In this document: piece after piece, positions 10,272 to 21,288 of the stretch
How the letters are laid out: each line of letters begins with the position of its first letter
Numbering within the stretch: the stretch's first letter is position 1
Assembly: GCA_035544895.1 (NCBI GenBank)
Contig: DASZZM010000094.1
Span: forward strand, 60,024 to 124,023
Source of the DNA: JASLEW01 sp035544895
GTDB lineage: Bacteria > Acidobacteriota > Thermoanaerobaculia > Multivoradales > UBA5704
Direction: 5' to 3'
Length of the DNA stretch: 64,000 nt
Made by a program: the position numbers and the translations under genes
The notes under the pieces: generated by a model
Databases searched by the model: none
The model's input: the letters and a program-made list of their open reading frames with translations, nothing else
Told to the model about the DNA's origin: nothing

Positions 10272-10440
10272 GGCTAAGACGAAACTCCCGTGCAACGAGA
10301 GGGAGGGGGCGTCCCCTTCCCCCCCGGAGGGGAGGGAAGGGGATCGAGGGGTTGCGGGGGGCGATCCGATAGATCTGAGTCCGCCATCGCCAGTTAGCGA
10401 GCGCCGCTTCATCCCTCGGGGTCGGCGCAGACGGTGGCAG
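10272..10440 (+). repeat. Dispersed hairpin repeat, copy C
   Basis: Full-length copy, nearly identical to copy A over its first 40 bp (GGCTAAGACGAAACTCCCGT). It has the simple apex CCCCGGAGGGG, followed by CGATCCGATAGATCTGAGT, CCAGTTAGCGAGCGCCGCTT and a CGGTGGCAGCTAA end. Copy D begins directly at this end, giving a head-to-tail tandem. Confidence 0.85.
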
Positions 10441-10556
10441 CTAAAGCGAAAACTGCGTGGGGAGGGGGCGTCCCCTTCCCCCCGGCCGCCGCCGGGTTGG
10501 GACCCGGCGGCTTCCGAAGAGCGGGAAGGGGACCGTGAGGGGTTGCGGGGGCGCTA
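10441..10556 (+). repeat. Dispersed hairpin repeat, copy D
   Basis: Second unit of the tandem, starting at the GGCAGCTAA/AGCGAAAACT junction. It carries the nested palindrome CCGCCGGGT-TGGGA-CCCGGCGG inside the main stem and stops after TTGCGGGGGC at the end of the subtilase gene, which may use it as a terminator. Confidence 0.8.
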
Positions 10557-11924
10557 GTCGTCGCCTCCGTTGTCTTCTCCGTGCGTCTGGACAGCCTTGC
10601 TGGCGTTGACCTCACCCTTGCCGAAGACGTGGGGGTCGCCCAGCTTGGTGGCAGTGCGGTCGAGGATGTGCCGGAGATGTTCGGGACTGATCTCGTCGCC
10701 CTGCGTGCTGTCGACCAGCTCGGCGACCGCGGCGACGAGCGGCGAGGCGAAGCTCGTGCCGGCGCCCAGGAGATAGAAGTTGTTGCCGCCGCAGAAGGAG
10801 CTCAAGCAGGCGCCAAAAACCAGGGACTCGAAGGGTTGAACGGAGGGGGGGAGAGGGCAGCCCGGCAGCGGGCCGAACGGGTCCGGGAGATCGCCACCCG
10901 GCGCGTCGAGGAAGGTCGTCACCCCGAAGTTGGAGTAGCTGGCGAGGGAGCGGTCGATAGCCAGGGCCTCGACGCCGATTCCGCCGTCCGACTGCGCCGG
11001 CACCTCGATGAAGGGGCTGCCCCTGCCGAGGTCGACGCCGCTGTTGCCGGCCGCCGAGACCACGAGCTTCCCGTGGTCGGTGGCGAAGTCGACCGCCTTG
11101 GAGATGAAGCGGATCAGGTCTTCGTTGCCCGCCTTGGGGATCAGGGCGCCCAGGCTCATGTTGATCACGCCAACGTCGTGCAGCTTCGCCGCGTAATGGA
11201 GGCCGGCCGCCACGTCGCCGAACGTCCCGGAGCCCGCGCAGTTGAGGACCTTGACGGCGACGACCTTGGTCTTGGGCGCCACGGCGGCGATGCCGCGGCT
11301 GTTGCTGGTGATCAGGCTGGAGACAAAAGTGCCGTGGAAGTCCTGGTCGACGAAGCTGGTCTCGTCGCTCGGGCCGCAGGGCGATGTGCCGGGGGTCAGC
11401 ACGCTCGTGCTGTCCTCGGTGTCGATCCTGCCCGCCAGGTCGATGTGGGTGGGATCGGTGCCGGTGTCGAGCACGGCCACCTTGATCTCGGGCGAGCCGA
11501 AGACCCCCTGCGCCCAGGCACCTGGCGCGTCGATCTGCGTGAGGTTCCACTGGCACTTGAAGAAGAAGGCCCCCGAAGGATTGGGGCCGGCCGTCGTGCT
11601 GCTGGGCAGGGTCGCGGTGCGGGTGAACGAGCTCCTGGACGGCGTCCACTGCACCAGCTTGTCCGCATAGACGCCCGACACGTTGGCGGTGGCGGCGAGC
11701 TTGGCCGCGAAGTTGGGATCGTCCGAAGTCGCCCGCGCCATGCCGATTTCGTCATGGACCGCGGTCAGGCTGCCTCCGGCACCATGCACCTTGGCGGCGA
11801 GATCGGCGGGGAAGCTCCCATTGGCCTCGACGACGTAGGGTTTGGCGGCACTCGCCGGGACCGGCAGGGCCAGACACAGGACTACGACCGCGCAGCAACC
11901 AAAGAAAGACAGTCTCCTGGGCAC
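10554..11924 (-). CDS. Secreted subtilisin-like serine peptidase (S8)
   Basis: Exported endopeptidase of 456 residues. The start is a GTG at 11924 because AAAGGAGGCTTAAAG precedes it and it yields a signal peptide ending PVPASAAKP. Residues 30-100 look like an I9-type propeptide. The S8 triad is complete: Asp153 in VAVLDTGTD, His197 in DFHGTFVSS and Ser391 in GTSFASPLV, with the oxyanion Asn in SAAGNSG. Cysteine pairs in GCPLPP and GACLSSFCGG suggest disulphides near the active site. The C-terminus is short and acidic (GEDNGGDD). No partner gene is evident; likely extracellular protein degradation. Confidence 0.93.
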   Translation of the reverse strand: MPRRLSFFGCCAVVVLCLALPVPASAAKPYVVEANGSFPADLAAKVHGAGGSLTAVHDEIGMARATSDDPNFAAKLAATANVSGVYADKLVQWTPSRSSFTRTATLPSSTTAGPNPSGAFFFKCQWNLTQIDAPGAWAQGVFGSPEIKVAVLDTGTDPTHIDLAGRIDTEDSTSVLTPGTSPCGPSDETSFVDQDFHGTFVSSLITSNSRGIAAVAPKTKVVAVKVLNCAGSGTFGDVAAGLHYAAKLHDVGVINMSLGALIPKAGNEDLIRFISKAVDFATDHGKLVVSAAGNSGVDLGRGSPFIEVPAQSDGGIGVEALAIDRSLASYSNFGVTTFLDAPGGDLPDPFGPLPGCPLPPSVQPFESLVFGACLSSFCGGNNFYLLGAGTSFASPLVAAVAELVDSTQGDEISPEHLRHILDRTATKLGDPHVFGKGEVNASKAVQTHGEDNGGDD

Positions 11925-12144
11925 CTTTAAGCCTCCTTTCAACGTTAGGGGAGAAGGGAGAAGGATTGTAGCAGGTCCTTGCCCGCCACCGACAGCCCTC
12001 CCGGGATGGCAGTACACGAGGCTCGTTCGTACCTCAGGGACCGCGGAGCGCGATCCGATCGCAGCGCCGTTCCATGCCCCGGGCCGCCCACCGGCGTCGA
12101 ATTGCCTCGAATTGGCCTCTTCAGTACAGTGCACGCTCGCCGGG

Positions 12145-12303
12145 AAAGCGTGCCGCTCGGCGGCCGTTCAGCAGCACGGCCTACAGCGAGCCCACCCTGA
12201 CCAAGCTCGCCTACGCCTTCGGGCAGGCGACCAAGGCGCGGCGCGAGCCACAGTTACTGTCCTCGCTGCCGTCGAGCTTCCAGTTCAACAGCAAGGACCC
12301 GGC
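12145..12303 (+). pseudogene. Relic of amidase C-terminus
   Basis: Frame 2 encodes YSEPTLTKLAYAFGQATKAR followed by REPQLLSSLP, which matches the closing helix and tail of amidase-signature enzymes (usual form: GRPYSEPTLLKLAYAFEQAT). Just upstream, VPLGGR appears in another frame, as expected for the preceding strand but displaced by about 14 bp. No amidase Ser-Ser-Lys region is present, so only a degraded 3' end survives. The rest of 11925-12448 shows no gene beyond this relic and a repeat stub. Confidence 0.55.
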
Positions 12304-12397
12304 GGCGGAGAAGTGCGGTTGCGCGGTCCTGGGTGCCCGCCCGCCGGCGGCCGCCCTTTTGCCCTCGGGGCACCGCGTGCACAGCTTGTAGGCGCTC

Positions 12398-12428
12398 AGC
12401 CGGGGGGAAGGGGACGCCCCCTGCCCTG
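12398..12428 (-). repeat. Stub of the dispersed hairpin repeat (copy G)
   Basis: Only the GGGGGCGTCCCCTTCC core survives, inverted, next to the amidase relic. It suggests that this interval has been rearranged. Confidence 0.55.
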
Positions 12429-12448
12429 ACGGACTACCGAATTTCTTG

Positions 12449-12703
12449 CTAATTCGCGAGGGCCGGCTTCTCGACGAGCGGGAGCCGGCCCTGCGGACGC
12501 GGCGCGCGGCGCTGCACGGCGGACTTGACGGCAGAGTCTTGGCGGCCGGAGAAGCGGGTCCTGCTGGCGGAGCGTGGCGAGGAGACCGGCCGGCAGACGG
12601 ATCTCGCGGCAGAGGTAGCGGCGGGGGAGCCTCGCCAGGCGGCCATCATGGCGCCCGTTACGTCCAGGACGAGCGCAACGGCCACGGCGGCCATCAGCTT
12701 CAT
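12449..12703 (-). CDS. Small secreted or membrane protein, unknown
   Basis: 84-residue product with a strong ribosome site (GGGAGGAACC-ATG at 12703) and a hydrophobic N-terminal segment (residues 2-22) that fits a signal peptide. The remainder is Arg/Ser-rich and basic with a single Cys. No family recognised. The ribosome site and signal peptide argue for a real gene; codon use alone is not decisive. It is divergent from the HEAT-like gene at 12846. Confidence 0.5.
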   Translation of the reverse strand: MKLMAAVAVALVLDVTGAMMAAWRGSPAATSAARSVCRPVSSPRSASRTRFSGRQDSAVKSAVQRRAPRPQGRLPLVEKPALAN

Positions 12704-12845
12704 GGTTCCTCCCTTCCGGCGGCAGCGTACCTGCCCCGCCCTTGGGAGTTGAACCCGCGACGGGAAGCTTTCTTGTGCGTCTGGCCCGCTTCAGCCCTGC
12801 TGTTACCGAGGCCATCTCCCTCGGCCCTACCCGGCGGCGTCAGTT

Positions 12846-14408
12846 TTGGGTTGGGGAATCTTGGAGTATCCTGCGGTCGAGGAGGACGCGGCCACGACCC
12901 CACTTTTCAGCTTCCGCTCCCGGCTCCTCAAGGCGTCGCTCGGCGCCGTCGTCGCTTTGGCCGCCTCGGCGCCGGCCCCGGCGCGCGCCTGCTCGATGAT
13001 TGCGGGATGGCTGCGCCCGACCAACTACGAGCTGGTGCGCGGCGCCGAGGCCATCGTCCTGGCGCGGTCGGTCGAGCTCATTCCCGGCAAGGAAGAGCAC
13101 CTGGGCGTGGTGCGCTTCGCCGTCGAGGAGGTGCTCGCCGGCGACGTTCGCGCCGGCTCGCTGGCCGCGGAAGGGAACCTCGACTTCGGCGGACGCACCC
13201 CCGAGAACGATTTCGGCACGGCGCGGCCGGGGGCCTTCGCCGGCGCCTGCGTGGCGTACGACTATCGGCTGGACCGGCACTACCTGCTCTTCTTGATGCA
13301 GGGCGAGCACGGCTGGCAGGTCGGCGGCGCGGCCTTCTCCCGCGTCAACGAAGAGGTCGACGGCGGCGGCTCCCCGTGGGTACAGGCGGTCCGGCTCTAC
13401 CGCAAGGTCGCCGCCCTGGGCGACTACGAGAAGGAGAAGGCGGCATTGCGCAAGCTGCGCGCCAGGGCGACCGCGCGCACCGATCCGCGGCGCTTTCCGG
13501 CGGCGCTGGCCGACGACATCGACCGCCACTTCCGCACTCCCACGGGCGCCAAGTCGGCGGCCGACCTGATCGCGCTCTTCAACCAGGCGGAGTCCGCCGC
13601 GGTGCGCCGGGAGTGCTTGTGGGCGCTCGGCAACAGCGCACCCCCGGAGGCCAGGGAGTTCCTCCGTAAGCTGTTGGTGGCGGGATCGCCCAAGGACTGG
13701 CTCGGACCGCTGGGCCGCTACTTTGCCGAGGTGGAGGACCACACGGTCTTTGCCACTCTGGCCGTGACCTACGCCCGCGCCGCGCCGGGAGACCCTGAGC
13801 GCTGGGCGATCGCCGGGGCGCTGGTCAACTCCGCGGCTCCGGCCGATGCGCCGCGGATGCTCGAGCTGCTTCATCTGGCGAACGACGCGCAGGCCGCCAC
13901 CCTGGCCGCCTGGTTCGCCACTCCCGGACGAGACCCGCGCCCCGCCATCGCCGACCTCGACCGCCGTGCGCAGGGCCGCTACGGAGATCGGCATGAGCTC
14001 GCCCATGCCCTGGCCGCCCTGGGCGATACAGCCGTCGTCGCCTGGGCGGAGCAGGCGTGGCGCGCCAGCGGCGATGCGGACAAGCGCCGGGTAGCGGTCG
14101 GCGCGCTCGCCGCCTCTCCTCTCGGCGCGGCGGACGCAGCGGTGCGCGAGATCATCGCCGCCAAGGACGCCCGTGCCCTCCACGACCTCATCATGGGCCT
14201 CGTCATCTCTGAGTCCCGCTTCAATCCCCGGCGCTGGGACCGCGTCGAAGAGATCGTCCGCGTGCACGGCCAGGATGCCGGCCTCTCGTTGGAGCTGCGA
14301 CAACAGCTCCGCTACATGCAGCGCTACGGCAATGCGGACCAGCGGGGCATGGCCGCTCATCTACTCGCCATGTTGCCGGCCGAGCCCGAGACCGCGGCGC
14401 ACCGCTGA
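12846..14408 (+). CDS. Exported HEAT-like repeat protein, unknown function
   Basis: About 520 residues. The start is uncertain: in-frame TTG codons at 12846 and 12861 are the only candidates, and a GGAGG lies near 12882, after both. Residues 25-50 form a signal peptide (LLKASLGAVVALAAS, APARA). The following 130 residues, beginning CSMIAGWLRPTNYELVRG, resemble an OB- or beta-sandwich-like domain. From about residue 230 on, alpha-helical units with regular Ala/Leu spacing (ALGNSAPPEAREFLRKLL and similar) suggest HEAT/ARM-type repeats used for protein binding. The gene sits 72 bp ahead of the ADOP permease on the same strand and could be cotranscribed. Confidence 0.7.
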   Translation: MGWGILEYPAVEEDAATTPLFSFRSRLLKASLGAVVALAASAPAPARACSMIAGWLRPTNYELVRGAEAIVLARSVELIPGKEEHLGVVRFAVEEVLAGDVRAGSLAAEGNLDFGGRTPENDFGTARPGAFAGACVAYDYRLDRHYLLFLMQGEHGWQVGGAAFSRVNEEVDGGGSPWVQAVRLYRKVAALGDYEKEKAALRKLRARATARTDPRRFPAALADDIDRHFRTPTGAKSAADLIALFNQAESAAVRRECLWALGNSAPPEAREFLRKLLVAGSPKDWLGPLGRYFAEVEDHTVFATLAVTYARAAPGDPERWAIAGALVNSAAPADAPRMLELLHLANDAQAATLAAWFATPGRDPRPAIADLDRRAQGRYGDRHELAHALAALGDTAVVAWAEQAWRASGDADKRRVAVGALAASPLGAADAAVREIIAAKDARALHDLIMGLVISESRFNPRRWDRVEEIVRVHGQDAGLSLELRQQLRYMQRYGNADQRGMAAHLLAMLPAEPETAAHR

Positions 14409-14480
14409 CCCGGGGACCCGCCGCGGCGGTGAAACTCGCCGGGCCGCGGCGGCGTAAGGCGAGTTGGGAGGGACCGCCTC

Positions 14481-16937
<2,457 letters not shown>

Positions 16938-16957
16938 CCTCTTCCCTGCTTGGCCGC

Positions 16958-19762
16958 TTAGAAACTGACCCTGAGACCCAGCCGAAGGGAGGTGGGGGGA
17001 GTGCGTAAGACGGGTTTGCCGTAGTTGGTGTTGATGGGGGTGGGGGAGGAGTTGTCGGCTTGGGCGAAGCCCCAGCGTTCGTCGAGGAGGATGGGGCGCT
17101 GGGCGTTCAGGATGTTGAAGACGTCGAGGAGGATGTTGAGGGTCGCGGGTCCGGCGGTGAGGGGGTAGCCGAGGTGGAGGTCGGCGTCGTAGCTGTCGGG
17201 TGTGCGGCCTTCGGCGCCGCGGCGGGTGAGGAAGAACTCGTAGCGGGCGTAGGCGTCGGAGTAGCCGTAGCGGGTGAGCGGCGTGCCGGTGCGGTAGTAG
17301 GCCGAAAGGCCGATCGACAGCTTCCAGGGCGTGAAGTAGATCCCGGAGAGCTTGAGCTGGTGCCGCCGGTCGTTGGACAGCGGGCCGGTGTTGGTGATGC
17401 GCGTCAGGTCGCTACCGTTGGTGAAGAAATCGTAGTAGTCGTAGGCGGCCGAGATGTTGGGGTCGGCGCCGACGTTGGTGAATGGCGCGTAGGTGCCGTC
17501 GTAGTTGCCGTCGAGCTTGGAGTAGATGTAGGAGGCGAGCCCCTGCCAGTTGTTGGAGTAACGCTTGGTGACGTCGAGCTGTGCTCCCTTGTACGTCCGC
17601 TTGGCCTTGGGCGCCGGATAGGTCGTCGAGTAGTCGAGCGTGAAGATGCGGTGCATGATGCCGTTGCCGGGGTTGCCGATGCAGTAGGTGCCGTCGGTCA
17701 TGCACAAGAAGTCCTCGATCACATTGCCGTAGTCGCGCTCGATTGCCTTGATGCCGACGGCGACGTCGGGCAGCACCTGGCGCTCGTAGCCCAGGATGGC
17801 TTCGTTGATGTACTGGTTGTGCAGCCGGGGGTCGGAAGGCTCGGTAAAGCCGCCGAAGATGGCCGAGGTACGGCCGAGAGCGGCCTCGGCCGCGGGATCC
17901 GGCGCCGTGCTGTTGGCGGAGAAGTTGAAAATGCGCGCCTGGCGCTCGAAGGAGAACGAGCGGATCACCAGGTCCATCGGGATCTCTTCGTAATAGCGCC
18001 CGAAGGAGCCGAAGAGCTTCGAGTTGCCGTTCGAACCCGGGTCCCAGACGAAGCCGAGGCGAGGCGCGAAGTCCCTCTTGAGATCGACCTGCTTGCTGCC
18101 CGAGGCGTCGATGATCTCCTGGCGGTCCCAGCGGATGCCGGCGTTGATGGTCAAGTTGCGCAGCGCGGCCCAGCGGTCTTGCAGATAGACCGCGGTGTTC
18201 TTGTGCTGCGGCGCGGCGACCAGGGCCGAGACCGGCGCGTTGGCGATCGTGGCGTCGGGAGTCGTCCAGTAGAAGTGGCTGAAGACCGGCTGCGGCAGGC
18301 CGTTGCTATAGACGTCGATCTGCTGGCCGCCGCTGAAGCGCCGGACGACGTTGGACTTCTCCTGCTCGTACTCGAGCCCCCCCTTGATCTCGTGGTGGCC
18401 CAGGAAGCGGGTCGCGGCGGCGCCGCCGAAGTCGCGCTTGAAGCTCTTGGTCTGCAGCAAGCCGAAGCCGCCGGTCTGAAAGAAGTCGCTGTCCACGGCG
18501 CGCAGCTGGATGACGTCGCCCGCCGCGGTCGCCGGGCCGACTGAGTTCTTCTCCTGGTGGCGCGCCCCCTGGGCCGAGACCACCCAGGAGCTGCCGAGCA
18601 GTCCCTCGTAGCGCAGGGCGTAGTCCTTGCCGCCGAAGCTGCGCAGCCCCTGATAGGTGAGCGGATCGCCGATCAGCGAGTGATTGGCGTCGTTGATCGC
18701 GCCGGTATCGTCGCGCGGGTCCTGGAAAAACGACCCGATCAGCGATTGGTTCTCGGTCAGGCGAAAGGTCAGCTTGCCGGCGCCGAGGTCGCGGGTGCTG
18801 TCGGAGTTGACCACCTGGCCGATGAGCGGGCCCGCGGGCAGGCCGCTTTTCAAGGTATTGGACACCCGGTCGTAGGCGCCGAAGAACCACAGCCGGTCCT
18901 TGATGAAATAGCCGCCGAGGTCGGCGCCGAAGTCCTTGCGGGTGAAGCCGGCCAGCGTGCCGCCGCTGTTGACGATCGCGGCGGCGTTTTTCTGCAGCGA
19001 ATTGTTGTCGTAGTAGCCGAAGCCGTCGCCGTGGAAGTCGTTGCCGCCCGACTTGGTGATCACGTTGATGACGCCGCCGGTCGAGCGGCCGAACTCCGCG
19101 GCGTAGCCGCCGGTCTTGACGTCGACCGCCTGGATGAACTCGAAGTTGAGCTCCTTGCCCTGGAAGCCGTACTCGACGCCGGTGGTGTTGACGCCGTCGA
19201 TGTAGAAGACGTTCTCGCTGCCCGCCGAGCCGTAGACAGTGATCGAAGACTGATCGGTGTTCTCGGGGTTGGCGTCGGAGCCGACCCCCGGCGTCACCTG
19301 GACGACCGAGGAGTAGTTGCGGCCGGTGGGAAGGGTCTCGATGGCGCGGCTGTCGAGGTTGGTCCCGAGCGAGGTCGAGGTGGTGTCGATGACCGGCACC
19401 GCGCCGGTGACGGTGATCGACTCCGCCACCGCCGGGTGCAGCACCACATTGACCGTCTGCTCCTTGTCGAGCTCGACGATGACCCCGGGCTTCGACGCGG
19501 TCGCGAAGCCCTCGAGGGCGAAGCTCACCGTGTAGGTTCCCGGCGGCAGCAGGGTCAGCCGGAAGGCGCCCGAGGTGTCGCTGACCGCCACCCGCGAGGC
19601 CTGCAGGGCCGGGCTGCGCGCCTCGACGGTGACGCCGGGAAGCGTTCCCTTCTGCTCGTCGGTCACCCGGCCGACGATGCCCCCGGTCGTCTGGGCCGCC
19701 GCGGCCACGGCGGCCGCGGCGAAGAGAAACGACAGCAGGACCGGCCGGTACGGCTGAATCAT
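16958..19762 (-). CDS. TonB-dependent receptor with CarboxypepD-regulatory N-domain
   Basis: Outer-membrane receptor of 934 residues. ATG at 19762 follows GAGGAGAGGTTGCC and gives a signal peptide ending VAAAAQT. Residues 25-110 are a carboxypeptidase-regulatory-like beta-sandwich (GGIVGRVTDEQKGTLPGVTV). Residues 125-230 are the plug, with VVQVTPGVGSDAN and the receptor motif VDVKTGGYAAEFGRSTGGVI. The remainder is a 22-strand-type barrel ending in LRLGLRVSF, with the aromatic C-terminal residue used for barrel assembly. This Oar/SusC-like class is expanded in Acidobacteriota and usually takes up oligosaccharides or peptides. No SusD partner is next to it. It diverges from the SIR2-TIR gene across 146 bp. 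Confidence 0.92.
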   Translation of the reverse strand: MIQPYRPVLLSFLFAAAAVAAAAQTTGGIVGRVTDEQKGTLPGVTVEARSPALQASRVAVSDTSGAFRLTLLPPGTYTVSFALEGFATASKPGVIVELDKEQTVNVVLHPAVAESITVTGAVPVIDTTSTSLGTNLDSRAIETLPTGRNYSSVVQVTPGVGSDANPENTDQSSITVYGSAGSENVFYIDGVNTTGVEYGFQGKELNFEFIQAVDVKTGGYAAEFGRSTGGVINVITKSGGNDFHGDGFGYYDNNSLQKNAAAIVNSGGTLAGFTRKDFGADLGGYFIKDRLWFFGAYDRVSNTLKSGLPAGPLIGQVVNSDSTRDLGAGKLTFRLTENQSLIGSFFQDPRDDTGAINDANHSLIGDPLTYQGLRSFGGKDYALRYEGLLGSSWVVSAQGARHQEKNSVGPATAAGDVIQLRAVDSDFFQTGGFGLLQTKSFKRDFGGAAATRFLGHHEIKGGLEYEQEKSNVVRRFSGGQQIDVYSNGLPQPVFSHFYWTTPDATIANAPVSALVAAPQHKNTAVYLQDRWAALRNLTINAGIRWDRQEIIDASGSKQVDLKRDFAPRLGFVWDPGSNGNSKLFGSFGRYYEEIPMDLVIRSFSFERQARIFNFSANSTAPDPAAEAALGRTSAIFGGFTEPSDPRLHNQYINEAILGYERQVLPDVAVGIKAIERDYGNVIEDFLCMTDGTYCIGNPGNGIMHRIFTLDYSTTYPAPKAKRTYKGAQLDVTKRYSNNWQGLASYIYSKLDGNYDGTYAPFTNVGADPNISAAYDYYDFFTNGSDLTRITNTGPLSNDRRHQLKLSGIYFTPWKLSIGLSAYYRTGTPLTRYGYSDAYARYEFFLTRRGAEGRTPDSYDADLHLGYPLTAGPATLNILLDVFNILNAQRPILLDERWGFAQADNSSPTPINTNYGKPVLRTPPTSLRLGLRVSF

Positions 19763-19908
19763 GGCAACCTCTCCTCGCAGAGCAGGCGGGGCAGGGCCGG
19801 CGATCCGGCGGGCCCCGCACGACATGGGAACAAGAAAGCGGCAGGAATTTACCACAACCACTTGCGCGCGGAGCTCTTCGGCAGCCTGCTAGACTGCCGT
19901 TCTCCAGC

Positions 19909-21288
19909 ATGAACGGACAGCCGGCCAACGTCGAGCTCTTCTGGGAGCAGATCCTCGAGTACGTCGAAGAAGGGCTCGTCGTCCCCGTGGTGGGCCAGGA
20001 CCTGCTGCAGCTCTCCCTGGATGGCAGGGAGGTGGCCTTCTACACCCTTCTCGCCGAGCGCTTGGCCGCCAGGCTCAAGCTGCCGGCCGGAGACGCCGGA
20101 GGAGGCGGCACGCTCGACGCGGTCGCCTACCGCTACCTCGCCGCCGGCGGCAACGTCCAGTTCCTCTACTCCGCGCTCAAGTCGGTCACCCCCGCGCCGC
20201 AGGACCTGCCGGTCCCTCAAGCCCTCGACCGGCTCGCCAGGATCGAGAAGCTCAGCCTGTTCATCACCACGACCTTCGACTCGCTGCTCGAGCACGCCTT
20301 GAACGTGGCGCGCTTCGGCGGGCAGGCGCTGACCAAGGTCTTTTCCTACACTCCCAGCGCGGCGGACCCGGGCAGCCTGGGCGAGATGGAAGGCCCCGTG
20401 GTCCTGCACCTGTTCGGCAAGCTCTCCTCGCTGGCCAGCGAATACGCCCTGACCGAAGAGGACAGGCTCGAGTTCGTGCACTCCCTGCAATCGGAGACCC
20501 GGCGGCCGCAGGTGCTCGACGAGCTTGCCGAGCGGCCGCTGCTGGTGCTCGGCACCGGCTTTCCGGACTGGTTGGCACGCTTCTTCCTGCGCCTCGGCTC
20601 GGGCGCCCGGCTCTCGTCCCGCCGCGGCAAGACCGACGTCTTCGCCGACCGCACGGCGGGCTCCGATCCCGGGCTGGGCGTCTTCCTGCGCCATTTCGGC
20701 CCCGGCATCCAGGTCTTCCCGGAAGGCGCCATCGCCTTCGTCGACGAGCTATCCCGCCGCTGGGGCGCTCTCCACCCCGAGCGTCGCGAGACCGCGGAGA
20801 CGCCGCCGGCGCAGCAGCAGCAACGCTTCGACCTCAAGCCGGGAGCGATCTTTCTCAGCTACGCGAGCGAGGATCTCGCCGCCGCGCGGACTCTGCGCGA
20901 GGCGCTGGCGGGAAGGGGGATGGCGGTCTGGTTCGACAAAGAGGCCCTCCAGGCCGGCGACGCCTTCGCGCTCAGGATCCGGCGCGCCATCCAGGGATCC
21001 TGTCTGTTCGTGCCGGTCGTCTCGCGCCACAGCCTCACCGCGCAGGGGCGCTTCTTCCGCCGCGAGTGGGTGGAGGCCGAGGACTTCCTCGCCGAGCTGC
21101 CGCCCAACCGGCCCTTCATCCTGCCGGTCGCGATCGACGACACGTCCGCGGGCGAGGAAGCGCTGCCGGAGGCCTTCCGCAGGGTCCACTGGACGCGGCT
21201 GCCGCAGGGCCAGGCCGACTCCGCCTTCCTCGACCGCCTCCAGGACCTCTACCGCAAGTACCAGCAGTCGGGGCCGGCGCCGCGGTGA
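19909..21288 (+). CDS. SIR2-like and TIR domain fusion protein
   Basis: 459-residue cytoplasmic protein. Residues 15-290 fit a SIR2-like (SIR2_2) NAD-binding domain: VVPVVGQDLLQL, FITTTFDSLLEHAL, VVLHLFGKL and LVLGTGFPDWLARFFLR. Residues 310-440 are a TIR domain: AIFLSYASEDLAAAR, VWFDKEALQAGD, LFVPVVSRHSL and RFFRREWVEA, where the Glu fits the NADase catalytic position. In SIR2 effectors the third motif is usually T-x-N-x-D; here it is TTTFD, so the catalytic Asn is missing and the TIR half may carry the activity. Its stop overlaps the GTG of the STAND gene (GTGA), showing translational coupling. Both domain types consume NAD in known anti-phage systems; that role here is inference. Confidence 0.85.
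   Translation: MNGQPANVELFWEQILEYVEEGLVVPVVGQDLLQLSLDGREVAFYTLLAERLAARLKLPAGDAGGGGTLDAVAYRYLAAGGNVQFLYSALKSVTPAPQDLPVPQALDRLARIEKLSLFITTTFDSLLEHALNVARFGGQALTKVFSYTPSAADPGSLGEMEGPVVLHLFGKLSSLASEYALTEEDRLEFVHSLQSETRRPQVLDELAERPLLVLGTGFPDWLARFFLRLGSGARLSSRRGKTDVFADRTAGSDPGLGVFLRHFGPGIQVFPEGAIAFVDELSRRWGALHPERRETAETPPAQQQQRFDLKPGAIFLSYASEDLAAARTLREALAGRGMAVWFDKEALQAGDAFALRIRRAIQGSCLFVPVVSRHSLTAQGRFFRREWVEAEDFLAELPPNRPFILPVAIDDTSAGEEALPEAFRRVHWTRLPQGQADSAFLDRLQDLYRKYQQSGPAPR

Noticed and set aside
12744..12761. tRNA-like T-arm on the minus strand (CGGGTTCAACTCCC)
   Set aside because: The flanking bases do not form a 5-bp T-stem, and no acceptor, D or anticodon arm can be folded around it.
21066..21284. 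N-terminal extension of the STAND gene into the SIR2-TIR gene
   Set aside because: The extension reads as out-of-frame TIR codons; the GTG at 21285 overlapping the upstream stop gives a normal nSTAND start.
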